Shown here: positions 8,607 through 16,539 of the stretch, piece after piece
Layout: the number at the start of each line of letters is the position of its first letter
Position numbering within the stretch: the stretch's first letter is position 1
Source: Gammaproteobacteria bacterium
GTDB lineage: Bacteria > Pseudomonadota > Gammaproteobacteria > Ga0077536
Direction of reading: 5' to 3'
NCBI GenBank assembly: GCA_009692265.1
Contig: SHZM01000037.1
Location: 1 to 33,584 of the forward strand
Length of the DNA: 33,584 bases
Notes under the pieces: model-generated
What the model saw: only the letters and a program-made list of their open reading frames with translations
Databases searched by the model: none
Told to the model about the DNA's origin: nothing
Program-made: the position numbers and the translations under genes

Positions 8607-9247
8607 TGGCCTGGACTCGCGAAGAAATGGCGGCGCGTGCTGCGCAGGAATTGAAAGATGGCTTCTACGTGAATTTGGGAATCGGGATTCCAACCCTGGT
8701 CGCGAACCTGATTCCACCAGGTATACAGGTCACTTTGCAGAGCGAAAACGGCATGCTCGGGATGGGACCGTTTCCATACGAGGACGAAGTCGATCCCGAT
8801 CTCATCAACGCGGGCAAGCAAACGATCACCGAACTCCCTCAGACCAGCTATTTTTCGAGCGCCGATAGTTTCGCGATGATTCGCGGTGGCCATATCAACC
8901 TGTCGATTCTTGGCGGCATGCAGGTGTCGGCGACCGGCGATCTCGCGAACTGGATGGTGCCCGGCAAAATGGTCAAGGGAATGGGCGGCGCGATGGATCT
9001 CGTTGCGGGGGTCGGACGGGTGGTGGTTGTGATGGAGCACTGCGAGAAATCCGGGGAATCGAAATTCAAACCAGAATGCGCGCTGCCACTCACCGGCAAA
9101 GGCGTGGTGGATTTGTTGATTACTGATCTGGGAGTGTTTGAGATCGACCGCCGGGGCGGCGGTGCCAAACTGATCGAGCTTGCTGGTGATGTAAGCCTCG
9201 ACGAGGTCAAGGCCAAGACTGAAGCGCCCTTTACGGTCGCCCTATAG
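8606..9247 (+). CDS. scoB: 3-oxoacid CoA-transferase, subunit B
   Basis: 213-residue beta subunit. It carries the catalytic glutamate in QSENGMLGMGP (about residues 47-57), which forms the glutamyl-CoA thioester in this family, plus GGHINLSILGGMQV and the GAMDLVAGVGRVVVVMEHC segment. Length and ends are normal. It ends in TAG 15 bases before the convergent cysH remnant, so transcription from this operon would run into the cysH 3' end; no obvious intrinsic terminator is visible in that gap. Confidence 0.95.
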   Translation: MAWTREEMAARAAQELKDGFYVNLGIGIPTLVANLIPPGIQVTLQSENGMLGMGPFPYEDEVDPDLINAGKQTITELPQTSYFSSADSFAMIRGGHINLSILGGMQVSATGDLANWMVPGKMVKGMGGAMDLVAGVGRVVVVMEHCEKSGESKFKPECALPLTGKGVVDLLITDLGVFEIDRRGGGAKLIELAGDVSLDEVKAKTEAPFTVAL

Positions 9248-9261
9248 TCGGCGGCGCTACC

Positions 9262-9930
9262 CTAAATCCCACTTCCAAGGTGCTGCAGTCCGCATTCGCG
9301 ATCGTCGCGGACCTTGGTGGGGTCGCTGTACACGGGATTATCGGGGAGCTTGTGCTCGTAGAGATAATCTTCTAAATCCACTTCGGTCCAGTGAAATACC
9401 GGTGCCACGCGGGTCGTCCCAAACGCACCGGTCGAAACAATCCCAAGCGATTGGCGAAACGCGTTTTGGTCGGAGCGGATCCCCGTAAACCAAATATCAG
9501 GTTGGTGTTCGCGGAAGGCGCGCTCGAACGGTTCTAACTTCACTTCCTGCGTGAAAGCGTGATGCTCTGGATGAGTGAGATCTGGAACGCCGTTGAACAC
9601 CGCCATCCGCCGTGCCGTCGTCACCCGCGGGGTATAGACCTGCAAGTTCAGCGCAAGATGCTTGGTAATGGTTTCAACGTACCGATAAGTCTCTGGCGTG
9701 TTCAGGCCTGAATCGACCCAGATCACAGGGATGTCGGGTAGCAGACGGGTCACTAGATGCAGGAGCGCTGCGGTGTGCGGGCGAAAATTAGTCGTAATAA
9801 CGGGATTGCTTGCGCGTAACACTGCCCATTGCATGATCTCTGCCGGCGTCGCCTACGCTAACAGCGTATTGGCGTCCGACAGATCGCGGAGGTTGGAAGG
9901 GGGCGAACGGCGAACGGCGTAGGCAGACAT
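9262..9930 (-). pseudogene. cysH: Phosphoadenylyl-sulfate (PAPS) reductase with an in-frame amber codon
   Basis: The full frame begins at ATG 9930 and reads MSAYAVRRSPPSNLRDLSDA, then reaches TAG at 9855-9853 (codon 26), and continues in the same frame as ATPAEIMQWAV to a normal end. Bridged, the product is 222 residues. The body has FRPHTAALLHLV, PVIWVDSGLNTPETYRY, WFTGIRSDQNAFRQ and the C-terminal ECGLQH carrying the single catalytic cysteine, typical of thioredoxin-dependent PAPS reductases; the extra cysteine pairs of APS reductases are absent. ATG 9834 could restart translation and give 190 residues lacking the N-terminal helix. Either a recent nonsense mutation, a shortened functional protein, or a base error. 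Confidence 0.8.
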
Positions 9931-10031
9931 CGATGGCAATCCCGAAAGAGTTTTCGAAACGCATTATTGTCCGTCGCGCGTACAGCAAATTAGTTCGATG
10001 TGGCATAACTATATGCTGCGGAGCCCTCGCG

Positions 10032-10793
10032 TCATCCCGCCGCGAGTCCGATCAGGCCATGTGTGTCCGGATCACGCACCGCGCTCACGCGAAAAGTTTG
10101 CCGCAGGATCTGCTCTGACAACGCTTCCGTAGGACCGCCACTGGCAACGATCTGGCCTTGATCCAACACTAAAATGCGCGAGCAATACCGCGCCGCGAGC
10201 GGCAGATCATGCAGGACCACCGCGACCGCAACCCCGCTGCCAGCAGCGTGTTTAAGGTGCTCGATGATCTCAATTTGATAACGCGGATCCAGTGACGCGG
10301 TCGGTTCATCCGCCAGCACGATAGAATGCTGGCCTGCCATCAGACGCGCCACATGAACCCGCATTTGTTCGCCCCCCGACAAGGTCGCGAGCGGGCGCTC
10401 GGCGAGTCCCGTGAGGTCCATGTCGTGCATTACCGACGCGACGATCGCGGTGTTATCGGGATCTAGCGAGTGCCAACCGTGATGATGGGGAAAGCGGCCT
10501 AAGGTGACTACCTGTGCGACCGTTAACGGCCACGCCAAGGCGGGATGTTGGGGCAGATAACCAATCTCTTTGGCGCGCACTAAGGGCTTAATTTCAGCCA
10601 ACATACGGTTGTGTAGTTGGATGGTGCCGACATTCGGCTTTTCCAAGCCGGCCAGACAGCGCAGTAACGTGGATTTTCCAGCCCCGTTGGGGCCGCATAC
10701 CCCGAGCATTTCTCCCGCGGCAAGATGACAACTGATGTCGCTTAACACAGAGCGCGTGCCGCGTCGGACGCCGATCTCGACGACGTCTATCAC
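10032..10793 (-). CDS. ABC importer ATP-binding protein, FecE/BtuD/HmuV type
   Basis: 253-residue ATPase subunit of a type II importer for iron complexes, haem or cobalamin. Walker A is GPNGAGKST, the Q-loop region is YLPQHPALAWPLTV, the signature is LSGGEQ, Walker B is IVLADEPTASLD and the H-loop is VLHDLPLAARYC. Its start overlaps the end of the permease gene by 4 bases (ATGA, 10793-10790), so the two are translationally coupled. The substrate cannot be fixed from the ATPase; the feoAB genes upstream in the same run favour an iron or haem compound. About 100 bases separate its stop from the cysH start. Confidence 0.95.
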   Translation of the reverse strand: MIDVVEIGVRRGTRSVLSDISCHLAAGEMLGVCGPNGAGKSTLLRCLAGLEKPNVGTIQLHNRMLAEIKPLVRAKEIGYLPQHPALAWPLTVAQVVTLGRFPHHHGWHSLDPDNTAIVASVMHDMDLTGLAERPLATLSGGEQMRVHVARLMAGQHSIVLADEPTASLDPRYQIEIIEHLKHAAGSGVAVAVVLHDLPLAARYCSRILVLDQGQIVASGGPTEALSEQILRQTFRVSAVRDPDTHGLIGLAAG

Positions 10794-11782
10794 CGCCGAT
10801 CACTCTCCAGCTTGAGCGCAAGCCGCAAAAATAACGGTGCGCCGATAAACGCGGTGATAACCCCGAGCTTCAATTCGCCGTTGAGCAGCACGCTGCGCGC
10901 AATCGTATCGGCGGCCAGCAGCAGTGCTCCGCCACCGAGTGCGCTCGCCGGGAGTAGAAGGCGCGGTCGATGTGAGACCCACGGTCGTAATAAATGCGGC
11001 ACGACTAAGCCGACAAACCCGATCGCGCCCGCTACCGCGACGCCTGGACCCACGGCTAAAGCGGTGCCCAGGATGACGCGACGGCGAACTTGCGCCAGAT
11101 CAACCCCCAGCGAGGATGCCGTGTCCTCGCCCAAGGCGAGGGCCTCCAGACGCGGGGCCACACTCGCTAGCAAACCAACGCCCGTTGCGATCAGCGGCCC
11201 TGCTAGCACTAAATGCACGAAGATCCGGTCGGTCAGCGCGCCCATTAGCCAGAAGAAAATTTCGTAGGCTGCATACGGATTTGGCGCGAGATTAAGTGCC
11301 AGCACGATTGCCGCGCCGGCTAAGCTGTTAAGCGCAACCCCTGCCAGGATTAGCCCGGTCGTTCCCACACGTTCGCTCGCGAGGCGGTACAGGATCAAAG
11401 TAGCCGCCAACGCGCCTAGCAGGCCGCCCAAGGGCAAGCCAAGCGCGAATTGCGCGCTGAGTCCACTGTAGAAAGCCACTATCGCGCCCAGCGCGCTACC
11501 TGATGAGATCCCAATGAGTCCGGGTTCGGCCAACGGATTTCGCAACAACGCTTGGAGTGCCGCACCAGCCATACCGAGGCCGCTGCCGATAACGAGAGCT
11601 AGCAGAGCTCGTGGCAGCCGCACTTCGCGCAGAATGATGGCATCCGCATCAAGTTTATTGGTGGCAGCGTGCACGAGCGTAGACCACGGCAAAGTGATTG
11701 GGCCGAGCAGTAGCGACGCGCCGAAGCCGGCGCCAAGCGCTAGCATCGATCCAACGAGCCACCCGTAGTATCGACCATTCAT
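10790..11782 (-). CDS. ABC importer permease, FecCD/BtuC family
   Basis: 330-residue inner-membrane permease. It shows the family start (hydrophobic helix, then LPRALLALVIGSGLGMAGAA), the QALLRNPLAEPGLIGISSGS block and the C-terminal GAIGFVGLVVPHLLRPWVSH segment, with about ten hydrophobic helices. The open frame extends upstream to 11980, but that part is arginine-rich, lies over the binding-protein gene and lacks family similarity. ATG 11782 overlaps the stop of the binding-protein gene by 4 bases (ATGA), the same arrangement as at its own end, so this start is well supported. Confidence 0.95.
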   Translation of the reverse strand: MNGRYYGWLVGSMLALGAGFGASLLLGPITLPWSTLVHAATNKLDADAIILREVRLPRALLALVIGSGLGMAGAALQALLRNPLAEPGLIGISSGSALGAIVAFYSGLSAQFALGLPLGGLLGALAATLILYRLASERVGTTGLILAGVALNSLAGAAIVLALNLAPNPYAAYEIFFWLMGALTDRIFVHLVLAGPLIATGVGLLASVAPRLEALALGEDTASSLGVDLAQVRRRVILGTALAVGPGVAVAGAIGFVGLVVPHLLRPWVSHRPRLLLPASALGGGALLLAADTIARSVLLNGELKLGVITAFIGAPLFLRLALKLESDRR

Positions 11783-12678
11783 TGCGCTGCTGCCGCATGG
11801 ATGTTCTGGGCAATGAAGTCGACGGCGTCGGCGAAATACGTGCCGCCGCAAGCCCATAGTGATTCGGGTACGGCCAGCACTCGCAGCCGATTTGCTAACA
11901 CCTGTCGCAGAACCGGGTGTTGAAGAAACTCGTTCGCAAGTGCAGGTCGCGAAGGGTCGATTGTGCTCACCAGTAGCCATGCGGGCGGCGAGCGAACCAA
12001 CGCCTCCAACGTCACGAAACCGCCGTGGGGCACACCGAGTGCGGCGGCCTGATTAGTCATCCCGACCGCCGCAAGTAGATCATCAGCCAAAGTATCCGGA
12101 CCTGGAGCGTAGCCATTCGGTTCCAGGACCAGCGCTGTCAAGGCGGGATCGACCTCATTCTTTTGGTGGCGCTCTAGACGTCGTCGCATGTTTGCGAGCA
12201 ACGCTTCGGTTCTCTCGTGCGCGCCAAGGTATCCACCGACCCGCCGAAAGTTTTCCGCGAAGGCGGCAAGATCAGGTGCGGCGTCGAATAATTCAAGCGA
12301 AACTCCGAGACGCGCCAGTAAGGCATTGGTGGCAGAAGTACTGCCAGCGCCGCTCAACGTCAAAGCGGGTTGAAGGCGCACAATTTCTTCGGCATAGCCG
12401 TGCAGCACTGGTAACGTTCGCGCGCGTATCGCGAATGGCGAAAGCGCCGGATCGCGAGACAGGGTAGTGATGGCAGCAATCGCGGCGTCGGGAGCGAGTT
12501 CGAGCAACATGCTGTCGGTACAGAGATTGAGCGAGGCGACGCCTGCCGCTGTGGCGCGCAACGTCGTCACGGAGCACAGCAGCACGGCAACAATCAAAAT
12601 CAAGCTCGCCCGCCGCCACGCGCCGCGAGCACGGCGTGAAATAGGGACGTTTGGGGGGCGAGGGAAATTACCGCGCAC
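11779..12678 (-). CDS. ABC importer periplasmic substrate-binding protein (BtuF/FecB-like)
   Basis: About 299 residues. A basic region RRARGAWRR precedes the hydrophobic signal segment LILIVAVLLCSV and a likely cleavage near ATAAG. The mature part is a cluster A-2 binding protein: SLNLCTDSMLLELAP at its start, VRLQPALTLSG (first lobe), a long linker helix around residues 150-180, and VLALPESLW-like ending (VLAVPESLWACGG). No TTG/ATG with a clear ribosome site exists; GTG 12678 is chosen, giving an 11-base overlap with the end of the DAHP synthase gene (TTG 12708 is the other option). Substrate is not determined: cobalamin, haem or a ferric siderophore are all compatible. Confidence 0.85.
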   Translation of the reverse strand: MRGNFPRPPNVPISRRARGAWRRASLILIVAVLLCSVTTLRATAAGVASLNLCTDSMLLELAPDAAIAAITTLSRDPALSPFAIRARTLPVLHGYAEEIVRLQPALTLSGAGSTSATNALLARLGVSLELFDAAPDLAAFAENFRRVGGYLGAHERTEALLANMRRRLERHQKNEVDPALTALVLEPNGYAPGPDTLADDLLAAVGMTNQAAALGVPHGGFVTLEALVRSPPAWLLVSTIDPSRPALANEFLQHPVLRQVLANRLRVLAVPESLWACGGTYFADAVDFIAQNIHAAAAQ

Positions 12679-13726
12679 GCCGCGCTTGAACTGCCGCAGC
12701 CAGAGCAATTAACACGGGCTCGGTGGATTCCCAGGACAAACAGGCGTCCGTGATGCTTTGGCCATAGACGAGGGGCGTGTTGCCGGTGTGGTTCTGTTTG
12801 CCCTCTTTCAGATGGCTTTCGATCATCACGCCACCGACCAACCTTGAACCGGCGGCGACCTGCGTCGCAATGTCGGCCGCGACCGCGGGCTGCCGGGTGT
12901 GATCCTTGCGACTATTGCCATGGCTACAGTCGACCATCAACTTCGTGTGAAGGCCGGCTTTCGCGAGCGACTCCGCACTCGCGGTGACCGCGGCCAGTTC
13001 GTAGTTTGGCCCAGTATTGGAGCCACGCAGGATGACATGGCAATTCTCGTTGCCCTTAGTCGTGACGATGGCGGAGATCCCTTGTTTGGTAACCGATAAG
13101 AAATGATGCGGGTGGCGCGCGGCGCCAATGGCGTCAATCGCAATCTGCACGCTGCCATCGGTACCATTTTTAAAACCTACTGGCATCGACAGGCCTGATG
13201 CGAGTTCCCGATGTACCTGGCTTTCGGTTGTGCGTGCGCCGATTGCACCCCACGCAATCAAATCGGCAATGAACTGTGGCGTGATCACGTCGAGAAATTC
13301 AGTCCCGGCGGCGAGGCCGCGGTTGGCGAGTTCCAGAAGCAAGCGCCGCGCCGCGCGTAGCCCATTGTTGATATCGAAACTGCCGTCTAGATGAGGATCG
13401 TTAATGAGTCCCTTCCAACCGACCGTTGTGCGTGGCTTCTCGAAATAAACCCGCATGACGATCATCAGTTCATGTTGCAGGCGCTCCGCGCAGGATTGGA
13501 GGCGATCTGCATACTCGAGGGCGGCCTTGGTGTCATGAATCGAGCACGGACCAACGACGACCAGCAGCCTATCGTCTAACCCTTGAATAATTTTCTCGGC
13601 ATTCGCACGCGCTCTAGAAACCGTGTTGGACGCATGCTCGGTGAGTGGTAACTCCTCCATCAAAATGGCGGGTGGAAGAAGGGGACGGTAGCCGCCGATG
13701 CGGGCGTCGTCTGTCACTTGGAACAT
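12668..13726 (-). CDS. aroG: 3-deoxy-7-phosphoheptulonate (DAHP) synthase, class I
   Basis: 352-residue first enzyme of the shikimate pathway, condensing phosphoenolpyruvate and erythrose 4-phosphate. Motifs include VVVGPCSIHDTKAALEYA (about residues 57-74), MRVYFEKPRTTVGWKGLINDP, GARTTESQVHRELASGLSMPVGFKN-type active-site region, LRGSNTGPNY and the metal-binding MVDCSHGNS. This is the AroF/G/H class, and which feedback inhibitor it answers to cannot be read here. ATG 13726 is preferred over TTG 13732, with GGGAG at 13741-13737. It sits between feoB (69-base gap) and an overlapping importer gene, an unusual place for a housekeeping aromatic gene. Confidence 0.94.
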   Translation of the reverse strand: MFQVTDDARIGGYRPLLPPAILMEELPLTEHASNTVSRARANAEKIIQGLDDRLLVVVGPCSIHDTKAALEYADRLQSCAERLQHELMIVMRVYFEKPRTTVGWKGLINDPHLDGSFDINNGLRAARRLLLELANRGLAAGTEFLDVITPQFIADLIAWGAIGARTTESQVHRELASGLSMPVGFKNGTDGSVQIAIDAIGAARHPHHFLSVTKQGISAIVTTKGNENCHVILRGSNTGPNYELAAVTASAESLAKAGLHTKLMVDCSHGNSRKDHTRQPAVAADIATQVAAGSRLVGGVMIESHLKEGKQNHTGNTPLVYGQSITDACLSWESTEPVLIALAAAVQARRAR

Positions 13727-13795
13727 GCGCAAAGAACTCCCAGGAACGGTCTAACAGCGCAGCATTGTAGCTGGCAACCAAGAAGTTATTCGAGA

Positions 13796-15880
13796 TCAAC
13801 TCGCCAGGGCAGTGCCCACGCGATAGCAGACGAACGCGCCACCGTAGCCGAGTGCTGTCATATAAATCCACGCGAGCAAGGGCCAACGCCAGCTTTGTGT
13901 CTCGCGCCACATGACCGCGACAGTCGATGAGCATTGGAGGCAGAACGCGAAGAACACCATCAGGCCGAGTGCCATCGGTAATGAGAATACTAAGCTGCCG
14001 TTCGGGTGAGTTGCCGTGCGCAACCGGGTGATCAATGTTCTGTCAGCGTCAGCGGCCGAGGTTTCCACTGCGTACAAAGTGCCCAGGACTGCGATTACCA
14101 CTTCGCGCGCGGGGAATGACGCGAGCACCGCGGCAGTGACTTTCCAGTCCCAGCCGAGGGGCGCGAAGGCCGGTGCAATGCCATGACTCATTTGGCCTAG
14201 ATAACTGGCTTCAAGGCTGGCGGTGCGGTCCTGTCCCGGCGTGCGGGGGAAGGAGGCTGTTATCCATACGACGAGCGCGACAACAAAGATCACCGTGCCC
14301 GCCCGGCGGAGAAAAATTTTAATGCGGGCGTATAGTTTGGACAGCACAGAGCGCGAGCTGGGCCAACGGTACGGTGGCATTTCCATCAGAAAACGCGCGG
14401 TGGGACCCTTGAAGAAGACGCGTTTCAACAGGAATGCGGTGCCGACTGCACCGAAGAGCCCCAAAAGGTAGAACGCCAGCAAGATCAGGCCATGCAGGTT
14501 GATCAGACCGCCAGCATAGGTTTTCGCCGGAACGAACGCGGATATCAATAATGCGTATACCGGCAGGCGCGCCGAGCAGGTCATAAACGGGGCCGCCATG
14601 ATGGTCGCCAAGCGATCGCGTCGATTGGCAATGACCCGAGTGCCCATGATGCCCGGTACCGCACACGCAAAGCTCGATAACATCGGGATGAAAGATTGAC
14701 CAGAGAGCCCGCACCAACGCATCAGGCGATCGACCAAGAACGCGGCGCGTGACATATACCCGGAATCTTCAAGAAAAATAATGAACGCGAACAAGATGAG
14801 AATCTGCGGGAGGAAGATCACCACACTCCCAACTCCCGCGATGACGCCATCCACGATGAAGCTAGTCAATAACCCGGGTGGAAGTGTCGCCGTGACAATT
14901 GCGCTAAGTCCATTTACCCCAGCATCGATCGTATCCATCAGGGGCGTCGCCCACGCAAACACAGATTGGAAAACAGCGGCCATTGCTAGTACAAAGATCA
15001 GGCTTCCCAGCAACGGGTGATTGATCATGTGATCCACGGTATCGCGCCAGCCGCGTGGCTGAGCTTCGCGTTGTTCGACGGCGCTCACCACGCGATTTAT
15101 CCAGCCATAGCGATCACGTGCTTCGATAGTGGCGAGATCACGCCCCTGTCCCAGTTGGCTACGCAGCGCGAGAAGCGTTGGCGCGAGCCCTTGACCGAGC
15201 TGGGTTACTAAGCGTTGTTCGGCATAACCGCCAGCATCCAACAGGGCCCGTTCTATTTCGATTGGATGGATTGTCCCGGCGTGGGCGGTACTAACTTCAG
15301 CAGCCAATGCGGCGCTGGCTTCACGCAGCGCGGGATTTAGTAAGTACGCGCTCGGTTTACTGTATTGCAGCTGCTCGGCGAGCGTCGCTTTTAACAGCTC
15401 AAGGCCGTCTCCCCGCGTTGTTGCGACCGGCACGACCGGGCAGCCAAGCTGTGTGGAAAGCGCCTCCGTGTCTATAGTGATACCGCGTGCCGCAAGCATA
15501 TCGCTCATCGTCAAAGCAATAACGACCGGGACCCCCAGTTCCAGGATCTGGCAGGCAAGAAACAAGTTTCGTCGCAGGTTGGTGGCGTCGACGGTCAGCA
15601 ACACTAAACGCGGGGTGCCGACATCGTTGAAACGTCCGAGCAGCGCATCTACCGCTACGAGCTCGTCTGGTGAGTGCGCGCTGAGCGAATACGTACCGGG
15701 TAAATCGACTAATACTACTTGAGCGTCCCCGATCCAGGTTCGGCCGAGGACATGTTCGACGGTGACTCCTGGGAAATTGCTGACCTTCTGGTCGAGTCCG
15801 GTAAGCGCATTGAACAACGTGCTCTTACCGGTGTTCGGATTCCCCAAGGTCACAATGACCGCTGGACCTGCCGCGTTCAC
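13796..15880 (-). CDS. feoB: Ferrous iron transport protein B
   Basis: 694-residue inner-membrane Fe(II) transporter with an N-terminal G domain. G1 is GNPNTGKST (residues 12-20), G2 lies in VSNFPGVTVE, G3 is DLPGTYSL, but the G4 position reads TMSD where the family has NxxD. Two gate motifs are recognisable in the membrane part, SSFACAVPGIMGTRVI and MTCSARLPVYALL, with about eight hydrophobic helices. Somewhat shorter than the roughly 770 residues of E. coli FeoB. The start is GTG 15880, 15 bases after the feoA stop. Complete frame, in the order feoA-feoA-feoB. No feoC follows. Confidence 0.95.
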   Translation of the reverse strand: MNAAGPAVIVTLGNPNTGKSTLFNALTGLDQKVSNFPGVTVEHVLGRTWIGDAQVVLVDLPGTYSLSAHSPDELVAVDALLGRFNDVGTPRLVLLTVDATNLRRNLFLACQILELGVPVVIALTMSDMLAARGITIDTEALSTQLGCPVVPVATTRGDGLELLKATLAEQLQYSKPSAYLLNPALREASAALAAEVSTAHAGTIHPIEIERALLDAGGYAEQRLVTQLGQGLAPTLLALRSQLGQGRDLATIEARDRYGWINRVVSAVEQREAQPRGWRDTVDHMINHPLLGSLIFVLAMAAVFQSVFAWATPLMDTIDAGVNGLSAIVTATLPPGLLTSFIVDGVIAGVGSVVIFLPQILILFAFIIFLEDSGYMSRAAFLVDRLMRWCGLSGQSFIPMLSSFACAVPGIMGTRVIANRRDRLATIMAAPFMTCSARLPVYALLISAFVPAKTYAGGLINLHGLILLAFYLLGLFGAVGTAFLLKRVFFKGPTARFLMEMPPYRWPSSRSVLSKLYARIKIFLRRAGTVIFVVALVVWITASFPRTPGQDRTASLEASYLGQMSHGIAPAFAPLGWDWKVTAAVLASFPAREVVIAVLGTLYAVETSAADADRTLITRLRTATHPNGSLVFSLPMALGLMVFFAFCLQCSSTVAVMWRETQSWRWPLLAWIYMTALGYGGAFVCYRVGTALAS

Positions 15881-15895
15881 TGCGCGTCAGCTCAC

Positions 15896-16141
15896 TCAGG
15901 CGGCGGTCGCGGGCGATTCCGCAATGAGGATTGCCGCGGCCTCGTCGCGTCTCAGCGACACTGAATAGCCCATGATTTCGACTTCCATTGGGTCGCCGGC
16001 AGGCGCTCGTCGTAAGACGACCAGGGAAGTCCCTTCAAGAAAGCCGAGTTGCATTAGGCGGTGCGCGAACTCGTCAATTTGGGCATAGCCACTGACGACC
16101 CCGGTTTGGCCTGGGGCAAGCATGGCAAGCGTTCTAAGCAT
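15896..16141 (-). CDS. feoA: FeoA-family protein
   Basis: 81-residue SH3-like FeoA domain protein, thought to interact with FeoB during ferrous iron uptake. The core runs MLAPGQTGVVSGY, then RLMQLGFLEGTSLVVLRRAPAGDPMEVEIMGYSVSLRRDEAAAI, a standard FeoA pattern (LGxxxG followed by GDPxxxxxxGxxxxLR). Its ATG shares an A with the stop of the preceding feoA-like gene (TAATG at 16143-16139), and feoB follows by 15 bases. Transcription probably starts upstream of 16443. Confidence 0.92.
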   Translation of the reverse strand: MLRTLAMLAPGQTGVVSGYAQIDEFAHRLMQLGFLEGTSLVVLRRAPAGDPMEVEIMGYSVSLRRDEAAAILIAESPATAA

Positions 16142-16443
16142 TACGAGAAGAAGCGCTGCAGCAGCGACCGCAGTCTGCGAGGCCTCGATTCGACTTGAAT
16201 CATCGCGGCGTCCAAGGCGCTGAGCGCCCAGCGAGCGCCGTCTAAACCAACCAACAGCGGGTCTCCACCACGCAGCACCTGAAGTTCCGTTCCCGGCACC
16301 ATTCCACGCGCGCCAAGGCGGGCGGCGATTTTAGACTCTGTCACGGCGACAATTACTGCGCTGTCGCCATGGTCTAGGGTTGCAAGTGTTTTCATTGGTT
16401 GTTCAGAGACTTGCGAGCTTTCCGGTGCGAACGAGTTGAACAT
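16141..16443 (-). CDS. Second, divergent FeoA-domain protein
   Basis: Up to 100 residues. The core RLGARGMVPGTELQVLRGGDPLLVGLDGARWALSALDAAMI fits a FeoA domain, but the usual arginine after the last strand is replaced and the C-terminus is a basic tail (RPRRLRSLLQRFFS). ATG 16443 has AGG about 6 bases upstream; ATG 16395 gives MKTLATLDHGDSAVIV, closer to family length (84 residues), but lacks a clear ribosome site. First gene of the iron run and directly downstream of the candidate Fur box. Two FeoA proteins before FeoB are found in some proteobacteria. Confidence 0.85.
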   Translation of the reverse strand: MFNSFAPESSQVSEQPMKTLATLDHGDSAVIVAVTESKIAARLGARGMVPGTELQVLRGGDPLLVGLDGARWALSALDAAMIQVESRPRRLRSLLQRFFS

Positions 16444-16452
16444 GAACCTAAA

Positions 16453-16467
16453 TGAGAATGATTCTGA
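16453..16467 (-). promoter_or_regulatory. Candidate Fur box ahead of the feo run
   Basis: TGAGAATGATTCTGA is a near-palindrome with perfect AGAAT/ATTCT arms around one base. It matches the 7-1-7 Fur pattern TGATAATnATTATCA at 11 of 14 informative positions. It lies just downstream of a possible -10 box and 10 bases before the first possible feoA ATG, where bound Fe-Fur would block transcription. Confidence 0.65.
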
Positions 16468-16476
16468 CTTAGGGAC

Positions 16477-16505
16477 ATGCTAGCGCGGGCCTGGACGTTT
16501 GTCAT
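16477..16505 (-). promoter_or_regulatory. Possible sigma-70 promoter for the feo run
   Basis: On the minus strand ATGACA (16505-16500) and TAGCAT (16482-16477) are separated by 17 bases, matching -35 and -10 boxes at 5/6 and 4/6. The predicted transcription start would fall near 16470, so the Fur box would lie at about +3 to +17. Weak consensus, supported mainly by position. Confidence 0.35.
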
Positions 16506-16539
16506 CTGTTAGTTACGTGAGCACGGTGAGAATAGAGTG

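Noticed and set aside
9262-9834. Reading cysH as an APS reductase
   Set aside because: The extra cysteine pairs that hold the [4Fe-4S] cluster in APS reductases are absent; only the C-terminal catalytic cysteine is seen.
9788-10006. 72-codon minus-strand frame over the cysH start
   Set aside because: A shadow in another frame of the bridged cysH sequence, without features of its own.
11783-11980. N-terminal extension of the FecCD permease
   Set aside because: Arginine-rich, lies over the binding-protein gene in another frame, and the ATGA overlap at 11782 gives a better start.
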